Of a stretch of DNA of 64,000 nt, positions 8,337 to 16,946 are shown one piece after another. The DNA comes from Crenobacter intestini (lineage in GTDB: Bacteria; Pseudomonadota; Gammaproteobacteria; Burkholderiales; Chromobacteriaceae), in NCBI RefSeq assembly GCF_004919095.1, contig NZ_STGJ01000007.1:1-64000 (forward strand), written 5' to 3'. Under the pieces are notes generated by a model. The model saw nothing but the letters and a program-made list of their open reading frames with translations. It was not told the origin of the DNA and made no database searches. Within the stretch, counting starts at the first letter, position 1, and each line of letters opens with the position of its first letter. The translations under genes and the position numbers were made by a program.

Positions 8337-9905
8337 ATGAAAGCGCAGACCCAGCCAAGCCCATGCCCGACCCCGGGCGGTGCCCCCTATTCCCCGCGCT
8401 GGTGGGTGGCCGGCGACCTGAACGCGCTGTTCGGGCTCGGCACCAACAACCTGCTCAACCTGCTGGTGCTCACCGGCCTGCTGCTCGGCGTGGTCGAGGT
8501 GCCGGCCGAGCTGGTATTCGGCCGCATCCTCCCTGCGGTCGGCGTGATGCTGTGCCTGACCAACGTCTACTACGCCTACCTTGCGCGCGAGCTGGCGCAC
8601 AGTACCGGCCGCAGCGACGTCACCGCCCTGCCGTCCGGCGCCAGCGTGCCGCATATGTTCATCGTGGTGATGGTGGTGATGCTGCCGGTCAAGATCTCGA
8701 CCGGTGACCCTATCCTGGCCTGGCACGCTGGCGTGGCCTGGGTCTTCCTCGAAGGCCTGGTCATCCTCGCCGGCTCCTTTGTCGCGCCGGCGATCCGCCG
8801 GCTGACCCCGAGCGCCGCGCTGCTGGGCACATTGGCCGGGGTATCGATCGCCTTCATCTCGCTCAAGCCGATGATGGAAATCTTCATGAACCCGTGGATC
8901 GGCCTGCCTGCGCTGGTGATCATCCTCGGTGGCTGGTTCGCCGGCGTGCGCTTTCCGCTGGGGCTGCCCGCCGCGCTGGTCGCGGTGGTGGTCGGCGTGC
9001 TCATCGCGCTGGTCGACGGCCAGTTGCAGCTCTCCGGCATCGGCCAGGCCTTCGCGCATGTCGGCTTCCACCTGCCGATGCTGCAGCCGCTGGCCATCCT
9101 GTCCGGGCTGGAGAACGTCTGGCCGCTGTTGGTGACCGCGATTCCGTTCGGCGTCTACGACTTCATCGAGGCGATGAACAACGTCGAGAGCGCGGAGAAG
9201 GGCGGCGACAGCTACCCGCTGCGCAAGGTGCTGGTGGCGCTGGGTTGCACCAGCCTGGTCGGCACCTTGCTGGGCAGCCCGTTCGCCAACGCCGTATACA
9301 TCGGCCACCCCGGCTGGAAGCAGGCGGGCGGGCGCATCGGTTACTCGCTGGCGACCGGCGTGCTGATCCTCGCCGTCTGCCTGCTGGGCGTGGTGCCGGT
9401 GCTGCTCTCGCTGATCCCGCTGCCGGCGGTGCTGCCCATCCTGCTTTATGTGAGCCTGCTGGTCGCCGCGCAGGCGTTCCAGACCAACGCCAGCCGCTAC
9501 GCGCCGGCCATCGTGTTCGCGATGGTGCCGCACTTCGCCGCCTGGGGACTGACCCTGGTCGACGGCAGCCTCGACGCGGCCGGCGCGAGTGCCGCCACGC
9601 TGGGGAGCGAGCTTGCCCAGCGCGGCATCCTGTACGAGGGCATGTTCCGGCTGGGGCAGGGCGCGATCATCAGCGGCCTGCTGTTCGGTGCGGTCACCGT
9701 GTTCCTGATCGACCGCCGCTTCATGCACGCGGCCGGCTACGCGCTCTCCGGTGCCGTACTGAGTTTCTTCGGCTTCATCCACGGACCAGCCATCGGCTGG
9801 GCGGTCAGCCCGCAGCTGGCCGGCGCCTATGTGCTGGTCGCGCTGCTGTGCTGGCTGTTCCGCTACTGCCCGCAGAGCGGACCGTGCGAGGAGGCCGCGC
9901 ACTGA
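8337..9905 (+). CDS. NCS2-type (xanthine/uracil-like) permease 1
   Basis: A 522-aa polytopic membrane protein with about 12-14 hydrophobic segments. It resembles nucleobase-cation symporter-2/AzgA-like permeases, with motifs NVESAEKGGDSYP and YIGHPGWKQAGGRIGYS that are shared with the next gene. Import of a nucleobase, ureide or cyclic amide by proton or sodium symport is the likely role. The ATG at 8337 is chosen over a TTG two codons upstream; the Shine-Dalgarno (AAGG) is weak. It begins the plus-strand operon permease-permease-fdrA-DUF1116. The substrate probably feeds the carbamoyltransferase. Confidence 0.82.
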   Translation: MKAQTQPSPCPTPGGAPYSPRWWVAGDLNALFGLGTNNLLNLLVLTGLLLGVVEVPAELVFGRILPAVGVMLCLTNVYYAYLARELAHSTGRSDVTALPSGASVPHMFIVVMVVMLPVKISTGDPILAWHAGVAWVFLEGLVILAGSFVAPAIRRLTPSAALLGTLAGVSIAFISLKPMMEIFMNPWIGLPALVIILGGWFAGVRFPLGLPAALVAVVVGVLIALVDGQLQLSGIGQAFAHVGFHLPMLQPLAILSGLENVWPLLVTAIPFGVYDFIEAMNNVESAEKGGDSYPLRKVLVALGCTSLVGTLLGSPFANAVYIGHPGWKQAGGRIGYSLATGVLILAVCLLGVVPVLLSLIPLPAVLPILLYVSLLVAAQAFQTNASRYAPAIVFAMVPHFAAWGLTLVDGSLDAAGASAATLGSELAQRGILYEGMFRLGQGAIISGLLFGAVTVFLIDRRFMHAAGYALSGAVLSFFGFIHGPAIGWAVSPQLAGAYVLVALLCWLFRYCPQSGPCEEAAH

Positions 9906-9935
9906 TTTCATAAACCCCACGGATGCCCGGGTGCG

Positions 9936-9953
9936 CCGGTGAAGGACAGGCAA
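9936..9953. repeat. 18-bp repeat, copy 2, upstream of permease 2
   Basis: CCGGTGAAGGACAGGCAA matches the element at 7112-7129 in 17 of 18 bases and runs into AAAGCTTTT. It ends 34 bases before the permease 2 start codon. Confidence 0.45.
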
Positions 9954-9987
9954 AGCTTTTACCCAAATACCCATCAGGAATCCGAAC

Positions 9988-11547
9988 ATGAGTGCAACAA
10001 CCCCGAACGCCGGCCACGCCGGCAACGGGCCGCGGCTGTGGAGCCGCGGCGACCTGGACGGCTTTTTCGGCCTGTTCAGCAACTCGCTGGCCAACACGCT
10101 GACCGCCGTGTTCCTGCTGTCGGTGGTGCTGGCGCTGCCGGGCGACATCGTCTGGCAGGGCATCGTACCGGGCTTCGGCGTCACGCTGGCCTTCGGCAAC
10201 ATCTTCCTCGCCTGGCAGGCGTGGAAACTCGGCAAGAAGGAAGGACGCGACAGCGTCACCGCGCTGCCCTACGGCCTGTCGGTGCCGCACTACTTCATCG
10301 TGACCTTCGCGATCATGATGCCCATCATCGCCAAGACCGGCGACGCCAAGCTGGCGTGGGGTATCGCGATGGCGTGGACCTTCGTGCACGGCATCGTGGT
10401 CGCGGTCGGCGCCTTCGTCGGTGACTGGCTGCGCCGCGTGACCCCGCGCGCCGCGATGCTGGGCACGCTGGCGGGCATGGCCGTGTCGTATATCGCGCTG
10501 ACCCCGTCGTTCCGCGTGTACGACGCCGCCTGGCTCGGCTTGATCTGCTTCGGCATCCTGCTGTTCGGCTGGCTCGCCAACATCAAGATGCCGTTCAAGC
10601 TGCCGGCCGGCCTGCTGGCGATCTTCATCGGCACCATCCTGGGCTGGGTGACCGGCTACATGAAGGTCGAGCCGCTGATCGCCGCCACCCAGACCGTCGG
10701 CTTCAACATGCCGCTCTTGCACCTGGACGTGCTGATGCTGGGCTTCGCCAATGTCGGCCCCTACGTGGTGTCGGCGATCCCGCTGGCCGTTTACCTGTTC
10801 ATGGAAACGCTGATGAACGTCGAGAGCGCGGAAGTGGCCGGCGACAAGTACAGCGCCCGCTCGATCTGCCTCGGTGCCGCAGGCGGCACGCTGGTCGGCG
10901 CGCTGTTCGGCTCGGTGGTGCCGACGCTGGTGTATATCGGTCACCCTGGCTGGAAGCAGGCCGGCGGCCGTATCGGCTACTCGTGGGCGACCGGCGTGGC
11001 GATGCTGCTGCTGTGCACCTTCGGCATGATCAACATCCTGCTCAACATCATCCCGATCGTCGCTATCCTGCCGATCCTGATGTATATCGCGATGCTGATC
11101 CTGTCGCAGGCCTTCCGCGAGACGCCGAAGGCGCACGCGCCGGCGGTTGCCATCGCGCTGATCCCGTGGCTGGCCGACTGGGTGAAGGTCACCATCGACA
11201 ACACGCTGAACGCCGCCGGGACTTCGGTCGCGCAACTGGGCGCCGATAAGCTGGCCGCCAGCGGCGTGTTCTACGACGGTATGGCCGTGCTCGGCGCCAG
11301 CGCGATCCTGGTCGCCATGATGCTCGCCGCGATCGTCGCCCGCGTGATCGACCGCAACTACCTGCACGCCGCGATCTTCGGCTTCATCGCCGCCGTGATG
11401 TCCTTCTTCGGCGTGATCCATTCGACCGGCTTCGGCATTGGCATGGCCACCGGTCCTGCCATCGGTTACCTCGCGATCGGCGCCGGCTGCCTGTTGTTCC
11501 ACTACACGCAAGGCAGCCAGCCCAGCCCGTCCGACGACGCGCCCTGA
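9988..11547 (+). CDS. NCS2-type (xanthine/uracil-like) permease 2
   Basis: A 519-aa polytopic membrane protein, clearly a paralogue of the preceding permease. Shared landmarks are LWSRGDLDGFFGLFSN near the N-terminus, VTALPYGLSVPHYF, MNVESAEVAGDKYSA, and YIGHPGWKQAGGRIGYSWAT. An AGGAA Shine-Dalgarno precedes the ATG. Two adjacent but divergent copies suggest two substrates, or import of substrate and export of product, in the same pathway. An 11579-11601 stem (GGCTGCCCC / GGGGCAGCC) without a T run separates it from fdrA and may adjust relative expression. Confidence 0.83.
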   Translation: MSATTPNAGHAGNGPRLWSRGDLDGFFGLFSNSLANTLTAVFLLSVVLALPGDIVWQGIVPGFGVTLAFGNIFLAWQAWKLGKKEGRDSVTALPYGLSVPHYFIVTFAIMMPIIAKTGDAKLAWGIAMAWTFVHGIVVAVGAFVGDWLRRVTPRAAMLGTLAGMAVSYIALTPSFRVYDAAWLGLICFGILLFGWLANIKMPFKLPAGLLAIFIGTILGWVTGYMKVEPLIAATQTVGFNMPLLHLDVLMLGFANVGPYVVSAIPLAVYLFMETLMNVESAEVAGDKYSARSICLGAAGGTLVGALFGSVVPTLVYIGHPGWKQAGGRIGYSWATGVAMLLLCTFGMINILLNIIPIVAILPILMYIAMLILSQAFRETPKAHAPAVAIALIPWLADWVKVTIDNTLNAAGTSVAQLGADKLAASGVFYDGMAVLGASAILVAMMLAAIVARVIDRNYLHAAIFGFIAAVMSFFGVIHSTGFGIGMATGPAIGYLAIGAGCLLFHYTQGSQPSPSDDAP

Positions 11548-11611
11548 TCTGCCCCCATCCCGGTTACACGCATTCAGGCTGCCCCCGCGCGGGGCAGCCG
11601 AGGAGCCTCCC

Positions 11612-13156
11612 ATGTCCTTGCATCTTGCCATCCTGCGCAACCAGTACCGCGATTCGGTCGCGCTGATGCAGCTCTCCGCCGCCCTCGCCAAGCTCGAGGG
11701 CATCCGCCAGGCATCCGCTGTGATGGCGACGCCGGCCAACCTCGCCCTGCTCGAGCGCGCCGGCCTGGTCTCCGGTGCGCCCGAGGCCGCGCCCAACGAC
11801 CTGTTGATCGCGCTCGAAGGTGACGAGGCCGCGTTTGACAGCGCGCTGGACACCGCGCGCCAGGCGCTGGAAGCCAAGGGCGGCGACGGCGACGGCGGCC
11901 CGCAACGGTTGCCGGCCAACTCGCTGACCATGGCGCTCGAGCGCCAGGGCGACAGCAACCTCGCGCTGATCTCGGTGCCTGGCCAGTACGCCACCGCCGA
12001 GGCCGAGAAGGCGCTGCGCGCCGGCCTCAACGTGATGCTGTTCTCCGACAACGTGTCGGGTGAGGACGAGCGTCGCCTGAAAGAACTGGCGACTTCGCTC
12101 GGCCGCATCGTGATGGGGCCGGACTGCGGCACCGCCATCATCCACGGCGTGCCGCTGGCGTTCGCCAACGTATGCCGTCCGGGGCGCATCGGCTGTGTCG
12201 GCGCCTCCGGTACCGGCCTGCAGCAGGTGACCGTACTCATCGACCGGCTGGGCGAGGGCGTCAGCCAGGCGATCGGCACCGGCGGCCACGACCTGGCCGA
12301 GGCGATCGGCGGGCTGTCGATGCTGGCCGGCATCCGCGCGCTCGGCGAGGACGATGCGACCCGCGTGATCGTGCTGGTGTCCAAGCCGCCGGCAGAAGCC
12401 GTCGCCCGCAAGGTGCTCGACGCCGCGCTCGCGACCGGCAAGCCGGTCATCGTCAACTTCCTGGGGGCCGACCCCGCACGCCTGCCGCAGCACCCGCATC
12501 TTCACTACGCGTCGACGCTGCAGAGTGCCGCGCAGATGGCGGTCGCGTGTGCCCGTGGCGACGCGGTGGCCGACAGCGCGTCGGCCTTCGACGCCGGCGT
12601 CGCGCGGGCCGCGCGCAGTCTGCTCGCGCCCCGCCAATGCATGCTGCGCGGGCTGTATTCGGGTGGCACCTTCTGCTACGAGGCGACGCTGATGCTCGGC
12701 GGCGCACTGCCCGGCCTGCGTTCGAACACGCCGGCCAAGGGCGTACCCGCGCCGGACGACGTGTGGCAGGCCAGTGGCCACTGCCTGATCGACCTGGGCG
12801 ACGACGAATTCACCCGCGGCCGGCCGCACCCGATGATCGACCACCGGCTGCGCAATGAGCGCTTCCTCGCCGCGGCGGGCGACGCTTCGGTCGCGGTGAT
12901 CCTGTTCGACATCGTGCTGGGTTACGGCGCGCACGAGGACCCGCTCTCGGCGATGCGCGACACCCTGCTCGAGGCACGCGCGATGGCGCGCGAGGCGGGC
13001 CGCCCGCTGCATCTGGTCGCGACCGTGTGCGGTACCGACGCCGACCCGCAAGGTTACGCGCGCCAGTGCGCGGGCTTTGCCGAACTGGGGGTGATGCTTG
13101 CCGCGAGCAACGCCGAAGCGGTCGCGCTCGCCCGCGCCATCGTCGCCGACCTGTAA
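11612..13156 (+). CDS. fdrA: FdrA-family protein, AllF-like subunit of an oxamate-type carbamoyltransferase
   Basis: A 514-aa member of the FdrA family, which shares the succinyl-CoA-synthetase-like fold. Seen: the GCVGASGTGLQQVT segment (about residues 195-208) and SQAIGTGGHDLAEAIGG (about 218-234), glycine-rich phosphate/CoA-type loops, and a C-terminal ATVCGTDADPQGYARQ segment. In E. coli FdrA (AllF) with AllG and AllH splits oxalurate with phosphate into oxamate and carbamoyl phosphate. The ATG follows a GAGGAG Shine-Dalgarno. It lies directly upstream of the DUF1116 subunit, with 51 bp between. Confidence 0.85.
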   Translation: MSLHLAILRNQYRDSVALMQLSAALAKLEGIRQASAVMATPANLALLERAGLVSGAPEAAPNDLLIALEGDEAAFDSALDTARQALEAKGGDGDGGPQRLPANSLTMALERQGDSNLALISVPGQYATAEAEKALRAGLNVMLFSDNVSGEDERRLKELATSLGRIVMGPDCGTAIIHGVPLAFANVCRPGRIGCVGASGTGLQQVTVLIDRLGEGVSQAIGTGGHDLAEAIGGLSMLAGIRALGEDDATRVIVLVSKPPAEAVARKVLDAALATGKPVIVNFLGADPARLPQHPHLHYASTLQSAAQMAVACARGDAVADSASAFDAGVARAARSLLAPRQCMLRGLYSGGTFCYEATLMLGGALPGLRSNTPAKGVPAPDDVWQASGHCLIDLGDDEFTRGRPHPMIDHRLRNERFLAAAGDASVAVILFDIVLGYGAHEDPLSAMRDTLLEARAMAREAGRPLHLVATVCGTDADPQGYARQCAGFAELGVMLAASNAEAVALARAIVADL

Positions 13157-13207
13157 AAATACGCGGGGCCGTGCCGCGCACGGCTCCGCCTTCGTGAAGG
13201 ATTTGCC

Positions 13208-14614
13208 ATGAGCAAGCTTTTCGGCGAGCAACTCGCCATCGTCAACCTGGGCCTTGCCTCGTTCGCGGATGCCGCGCGCACGCAGGGTGCCACCGTGATC
13301 CACCCCGAGTGGCAGCCGCCAGCCGCCGGCGACCGCGACACCGGCCTCGCGCTTGCGCGCCTCTTCAAGGACCCGCGCGTCGAGGTGGCCAACCGGCAGG
13401 CGTACGCGGCGTATCTCGCCAGCCAGCCGGTGTGGGTCGGCATGGGGCGCGCACAGGAGGTGGTGCCCGGCATGGGCGCGCAGATGATCCTGCATTCGGG
13501 CCCGCCGATCGCCTGGGGCGAGATGTGCGGCCCGGTGCAGGGCGCGATCGTCGGTGCCATCCTGTTCGAAGGCTGGGCGGACTGCCCGGAAGCGGCGCGC
13601 GAACTCGCCGCCAGTGGCCGGGTGGCTTTCGAGCCTTGCCAGCACCACCACGCGGTCGGCCCGATGGGCGGCATCATCAGCCCGTCGATGCCGGTGTTCG
13701 TGGTGCGCGACAGCGAGCACGGCCACCTGACGTTCTCCAACCTGAACGAAGGCCTGGGCAAGGTGCTGCGTTTTGGCGCGTACTCGGACGACGTGCTGGC
13801 CCGCCTCGCGTGGATGCGTGACGAACTCGCCCCGGTGCTGGCCGGTGCGATCGCGGCGCTGGGCGGGGTCGAGCTGAAGCCCCTGATGGCGCAGGCGCTG
13901 CATATGGGCGACGAGGTGCACAACCGCAACGCTGCGGCGACCGGCCTGCTCTTGAAGAAACTGGTGCCGGCCATCCTGCGCCTGGAGATCGACGCCGAAC
14001 TGAAGGCGCGCGCGATCGAGTTCGTCTCCGCCAACGACCACTTCTTCCTCAACCTGTCGATGGCCGCGTGCAAGGCGATGCTGATGGCCGCCGAGGGCGT
14101 GCCCGGCTCCAGCATGGTCACCGGCATGGGCCGCAACGGCGTGCGTTTCGGCATCCGCCTCTCCGGCACTGGCGACACCTGGTTCACCGCGCCGGCGCCG
14201 GTGGTGCACGGCCTGTTCTTCTCCGGCTTCGGCCCGGAGGACGCCGCACCCGACCTGGGCGACAGCGTGATCACCGAGACGGCCGGCGTCGGCGGCTTCG
14301 CGATGGCGGCCAGCCCTGCCATTGTGCGCTTTGTCGGCGGTTCGGCCAGCGACGCGCTGGCGCACTCGCTGGCGATGCGCGAGATCACGCTGGGGCAGAA
14401 CCCTGCGTTCACGCTGCCGTCGCTCGACTTCGCGGGCAGCGCGGCCGGTATCGACGCGCGTAAGGTGGTCGACACCGGCATCATGCCGGTGATCAACACC
14501 GGCATCGCGCACAAGGAGGCGGGGGTCGGCCAGGTCGGCGCCGGCATCACCCACGCGCCGGCGGAGTGCTTCCATCAGGCGCTACGCGCGCTGGCGGAGA
14601 CGCTGGCCGACTAA
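13208..14614 (+). CDS. DUF1116 protein, AllG/YlbE-like subunit of an oxamate-type carbamoyltransferase
   Basis: A 468-aa DUF1116 family protein (MSKLFGEQLAIVNLGLASFADA...). Family landmarks include MGRAQEVVPGMGAQMILHSG, GDEVHNRNAAATGLLLK, SGTGDTWFTAPAPVVHGLFF and TGIMPVINTGIAHKEAG. In E. coli AllG is the DUF1116 partner of FdrA in oxamate carbamoyltransferase. An AAGGA Shine-Dalgarno is present. It is the last gene of the plus-strand operon. A stem-loop without a T run (GGCACaCAGCAGG / CCTGCTGcGTGCC, 14621-14651) follows and may protect the 3' end or act as a weak terminator between convergent genes. Confidence 0.85.
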   Translation: MSKLFGEQLAIVNLGLASFADAARTQGATVIHPEWQPPAAGDRDTGLALARLFKDPRVEVANRQAYAAYLASQPVWVGMGRAQEVVPGMGAQMILHSGPPIAWGEMCGPVQGAIVGAILFEGWADCPEAARELAASGRVAFEPCQHHHAVGPMGGIISPSMPVFVVRDSEHGHLTFSNLNEGLGKVLRFGAYSDDVLARLAWMRDELAPVLAGAIAALGGVELKPLMAQALHMGDEVHNRNAAATGLLLKKLVPAILRLEIDAELKARAIEFVSANDHFFLNLSMAACKAMLMAAEGVPGSSMVTGMGRNGVRFGIRLSGTGDTWFTAPAPVVHGLFFSGFGPEDAAPDLGDSVITETAGVGGFAMAASPAIVRFVGGSASDALAHSLAMREITLGQNPAFTLPSLDFAGSAAGIDARKVVDTGIMPVINTGIAHKEAGVGQVGAGITHAPAECFHQALRALAETLAD

Positions 14615-14668
14615 GCTTGGTGGCACACAGCAGGAGCAACCTGCTGCGTGCCAAGGCCTGGCTGGCGC

Positions 14669-15721
14669 TCAGGGCACCGGCTGCGGCGCGGGGAAGGCCC
14701 ACTCCCCCGACTGGATCGTTTCGCGCGGCCGGTACAGGCGCACGGTGTAGTTCCAGCCGTCCATCACGTACAGGAAGTTGTCCTTGCCAGCCGGGTCGGT
14801 GCCGAAATTCAGGGTGACCGAGCCGTCCAGGTTGGGCTTGGCGGTCAGGCTGTTGAGGCTGTAAGAATTGAAGGGGTTCTGCTCGAAGTAGCCGTCCTTG
14901 TTGTAGATGCTGATCGACCAGAAGGCGTCGACCGGCACATCACGTACGGTGAGCCGGTAGTTGCCGGCCTTTCGGGGCGCGTTGCGGGTGAGGTAGACCG
15001 CCTCGTAGGTTGGCAGCCCGCCCCAACCGAATGCGGTGCCCAGCAGGTGGCGGGTCTCGCTTACCTCGCTTTTCTTGCCGAAGGTCCGTTTGGAGTCCGG
15101 CAGCCCTTCGCTCAGCTTGAGCAGCGGCTGGTAAGTCGCTTCATAGCTGGCCTTGTCGTAGTTGGGCGGCGGGTAGGGGCGGGCGGATGCCGCCGAGATC
15201 TTCAGCTGATCCTGCAGTGCGTTGGCGGCCTGTACGTCGGCCGGGTCGTTCGGGTTGACCAGGGTGCGCACCGCCACGATGACGTAGGGGGAGCCAAACT
15301 CGGCCGGCGTCAGAGGGTAGCTGCCGGCCTTGTGCTAGATCCGGTTGATGTAGTGGTCTTCGTTGATCACCATCACCGAGCGGTAGCGCTGGCCGGCTTC
15401 GGGCAGGGTTAGCGTCGCCCCCTTGCTGATGTCGACCAGCGCGAAGCTGTACAACGTGTCGCGGTTCATGCGGATGACGTTCTGCTGGTCGATCGGTGTG
15501 GGGGTACGGTTGTGGTGCCAGCGGTTGACGCCGCCGGTAATTTTCAGCATCCGGTCGATCTGGAAAGCCGTTTCAGCTCGCGTGAAGTTGTCGATATTGA
15601 CCGTGACGGGCTGGTTCGGGGAGGGTGGCTGCGGTGCCGCGATGCACAGGCTGCCGGCTGCGGCGAAGCCGCAGGCCAGCAAGGCGGCGGCCAGCCGCCG
15701 TGTGAGAACGGGTTGCTGCAT
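14669..15721 (-). pseudogene. DUF1254/DUF1214 protein interrupted by one in-frame amber codon
   Basis: The reading frame would encode 350 aa, closely matching its upstream neighbour (15828-16862). Codon 129 (15335-15337) is TAG where the neighbour has TAT (Tyr, in INRIYHKAGSY). The frame continues intact on both sides: INRI before the stop, then HKAGSYPLTPAEFG to the end at QPVP. An AAGGACA Shine-Dalgarno precedes ATG 15721 and a signal peptide follows. No frameshift is seen, so this is a recent nonsense mutation, an amber readthrough site or a sequencing error. The function of the family is unknown; a periplasmic location is likely. Confidence 0.85.
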
Positions 15722-15760
15722 GGGATTGTCCTTTTCGGATGCGGGCGTCGGGCCGGGATG

Positions 15761-15804
15761 AGCAGCCCTTTGGCAGAAGATGCGGCTTCTGCCAAAGGGC
15801 TGCT
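15761..15804 (-). other. Perfect 19-bp stem-loop between the DUF1254 copies
   Basis: AGCAGCCCTTTGGCAGAAG (15761-15779) and its exact complement at 15786-15804 enclose a 6-nt loop. Neither side has a T run. In the minus-strand transcript it lies between the intact and the interrupted DUF1254 genes, so it may act as a processing or stabilising hairpin or a factor-dependent terminator. Confidence 0.7.
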
Positions 15805-15827
15805 TCCCCGTCTTCGGCTTGGGCCTC

Positions 15828-16862
15828 TCAGGGCACCGGCTGGGGTTCGGGGAAGGTCCACTCACCTGATTGGATCGTTTCGCGCGGCCGGTACAGGCGA
15901 ACGACGTAGTTCCAGCCGTCCATCACGTACAGGAAGTTGTCCTTGCCGGTCGGGTCGGTGCCGAAGTTCAGGGTGACCGAACCGTCCGGATTGGGCTTGG
16001 CGGTCAGGCTGTTGAGGTTGTACGAATTGAAGGAGTTCTTTTCGAAGAAGCCGTCCTTGTTGTAGATGCTGATCGACCAGAAGGCGTCGACCGGTACGTC
16101 GCGCACGGTGAGCCGGTAGTTGCCGGCCTTCTTGTTTTCGCCGCGGTTGATGTAGAACGCTTCGTAGGTCGGCAGCCCGCCCCAGCCGGACGCGGTGCCG
16201 AGCAGGTGCCGCGTTTCGCTCACCTCGCTTTTCTTGCCGAAGATCCGCTTGGAGTCCGGCAGCCCTTCGCTCAGCTTGAGCAGCGGCTGGTAAGTCGCTT
16301 CATAGCTGGCCTTGTCGTAATTGGGCGTCGGGTAGGGGCGGGCGGACGCCGCCGAGATCTTCAGCCCGTCCTGCAGCGCGTTGGCCGCCTGTACGTCGGC
16401 CGCCTCGTTCGGGTTAACCAGGGTACGCACCACCACATAGACGTAGGGCGTGCCGAATTCGGCGGGTGTCAGCCGGTAGCTGCCGGCCTTGTGATAGATC
16501 CGGTTGATGTAGTGATCTTCGTTGATCACCATCACCGAGCGGTAACGCTGGCCGGCTTCGGGCAGCGTCAGCGTCGCCCCCTTGCTGATGTCAACGATCG
16601 CAAAACTGTACAGCGTGTCGCGGTTCATGCGGATGATGTTCTGCTTGTCGATCGGCGTCGGCTGCCGGTTGTGTTGCCAGCGGTTGACGCCGCCGGCCAT
16701 CTTCTGCACCCGCTCGAACTGGTACGCCGTTTCTGCCCGCGCGTAGTTGTCGATATTGACTTTGACGGGTGGCGTTGCGGCCTGCAGGGTCGCTGAGGCA
16801 GCAAAGCCGCAGGCCAGCAAGGCGGCGGCAAGCAGGTGCCGGGAAGGCAGGTATCGGGGCAT
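15828..16862 (-). CDS. DUF1254/DUF1214 domain protein, probably periplasmic
   Basis: A 344-aa protein with an N-terminal signal peptide (HLLAAALLACGFAASATLQA). The DUF1254 half contains NRDTLYSFAIVDISKGATL and VINEDHYINRIYHK; the DUF1214 half contains DAFWSISIYNKDGFF and ends in GEWTFPEPQPVP. Proteins of this pairing are common in proteobacteria but have no established biochemical role. It is shorter than many family members yet appears complete. It is the intact partner of a tandem duplication, and lies downstream of an outer-membrane protein gene on the same strand with 84 bp between them, so co-transcription is plausible. Confidence 0.82.
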   Translation of the reverse strand: MPRYLPSRHLLAAALLACGFAASATLQAATPPVKVNIDNYARAETAYQFERVQKMAGGVNRWQHNRQPTPIDKQNIIRMNRDTLYSFAIVDISKGATLTLPEAGQRYRSVMVINEDHYINRIYHKAGSYRLTPAEFGTPYVYVVVRTLVNPNEAADVQAANALQDGLKISAASARPYPTPNYDKASYEATYQPLLKLSEGLPDSKRIFGKKSEVSETRHLLGTASGWGGLPTYEAFYINRGENKKAGNYRLTVRDVPVDAFWSISIYNKDGFFEKNSFNSYNLNSLTAKPNPDGSVTLNFGTDPTGKDNFLYVMDGWNYVVRLYRPRETIQSGEWTFPEPQPVP

Positions 16863-16946
16863 GGCGGCATTCCGGTTTCGTGGAAAAACTGGCTGGGTGG
16901 CGTGTGCAGTCGAGCGCTCACCCGGCAGGATTGGCGGCGGTGTGTG

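Noticed and set aside
7251-14575. Very long open frames on the minus strand opposite lysR, the permeases, fdrA and the DUF1116 gene
   Set aside because: They have no family features, are rich in Arg, Gln, His and Ala as expected from the antisense of GC-rich genes, and the opposite frames are clear family members.
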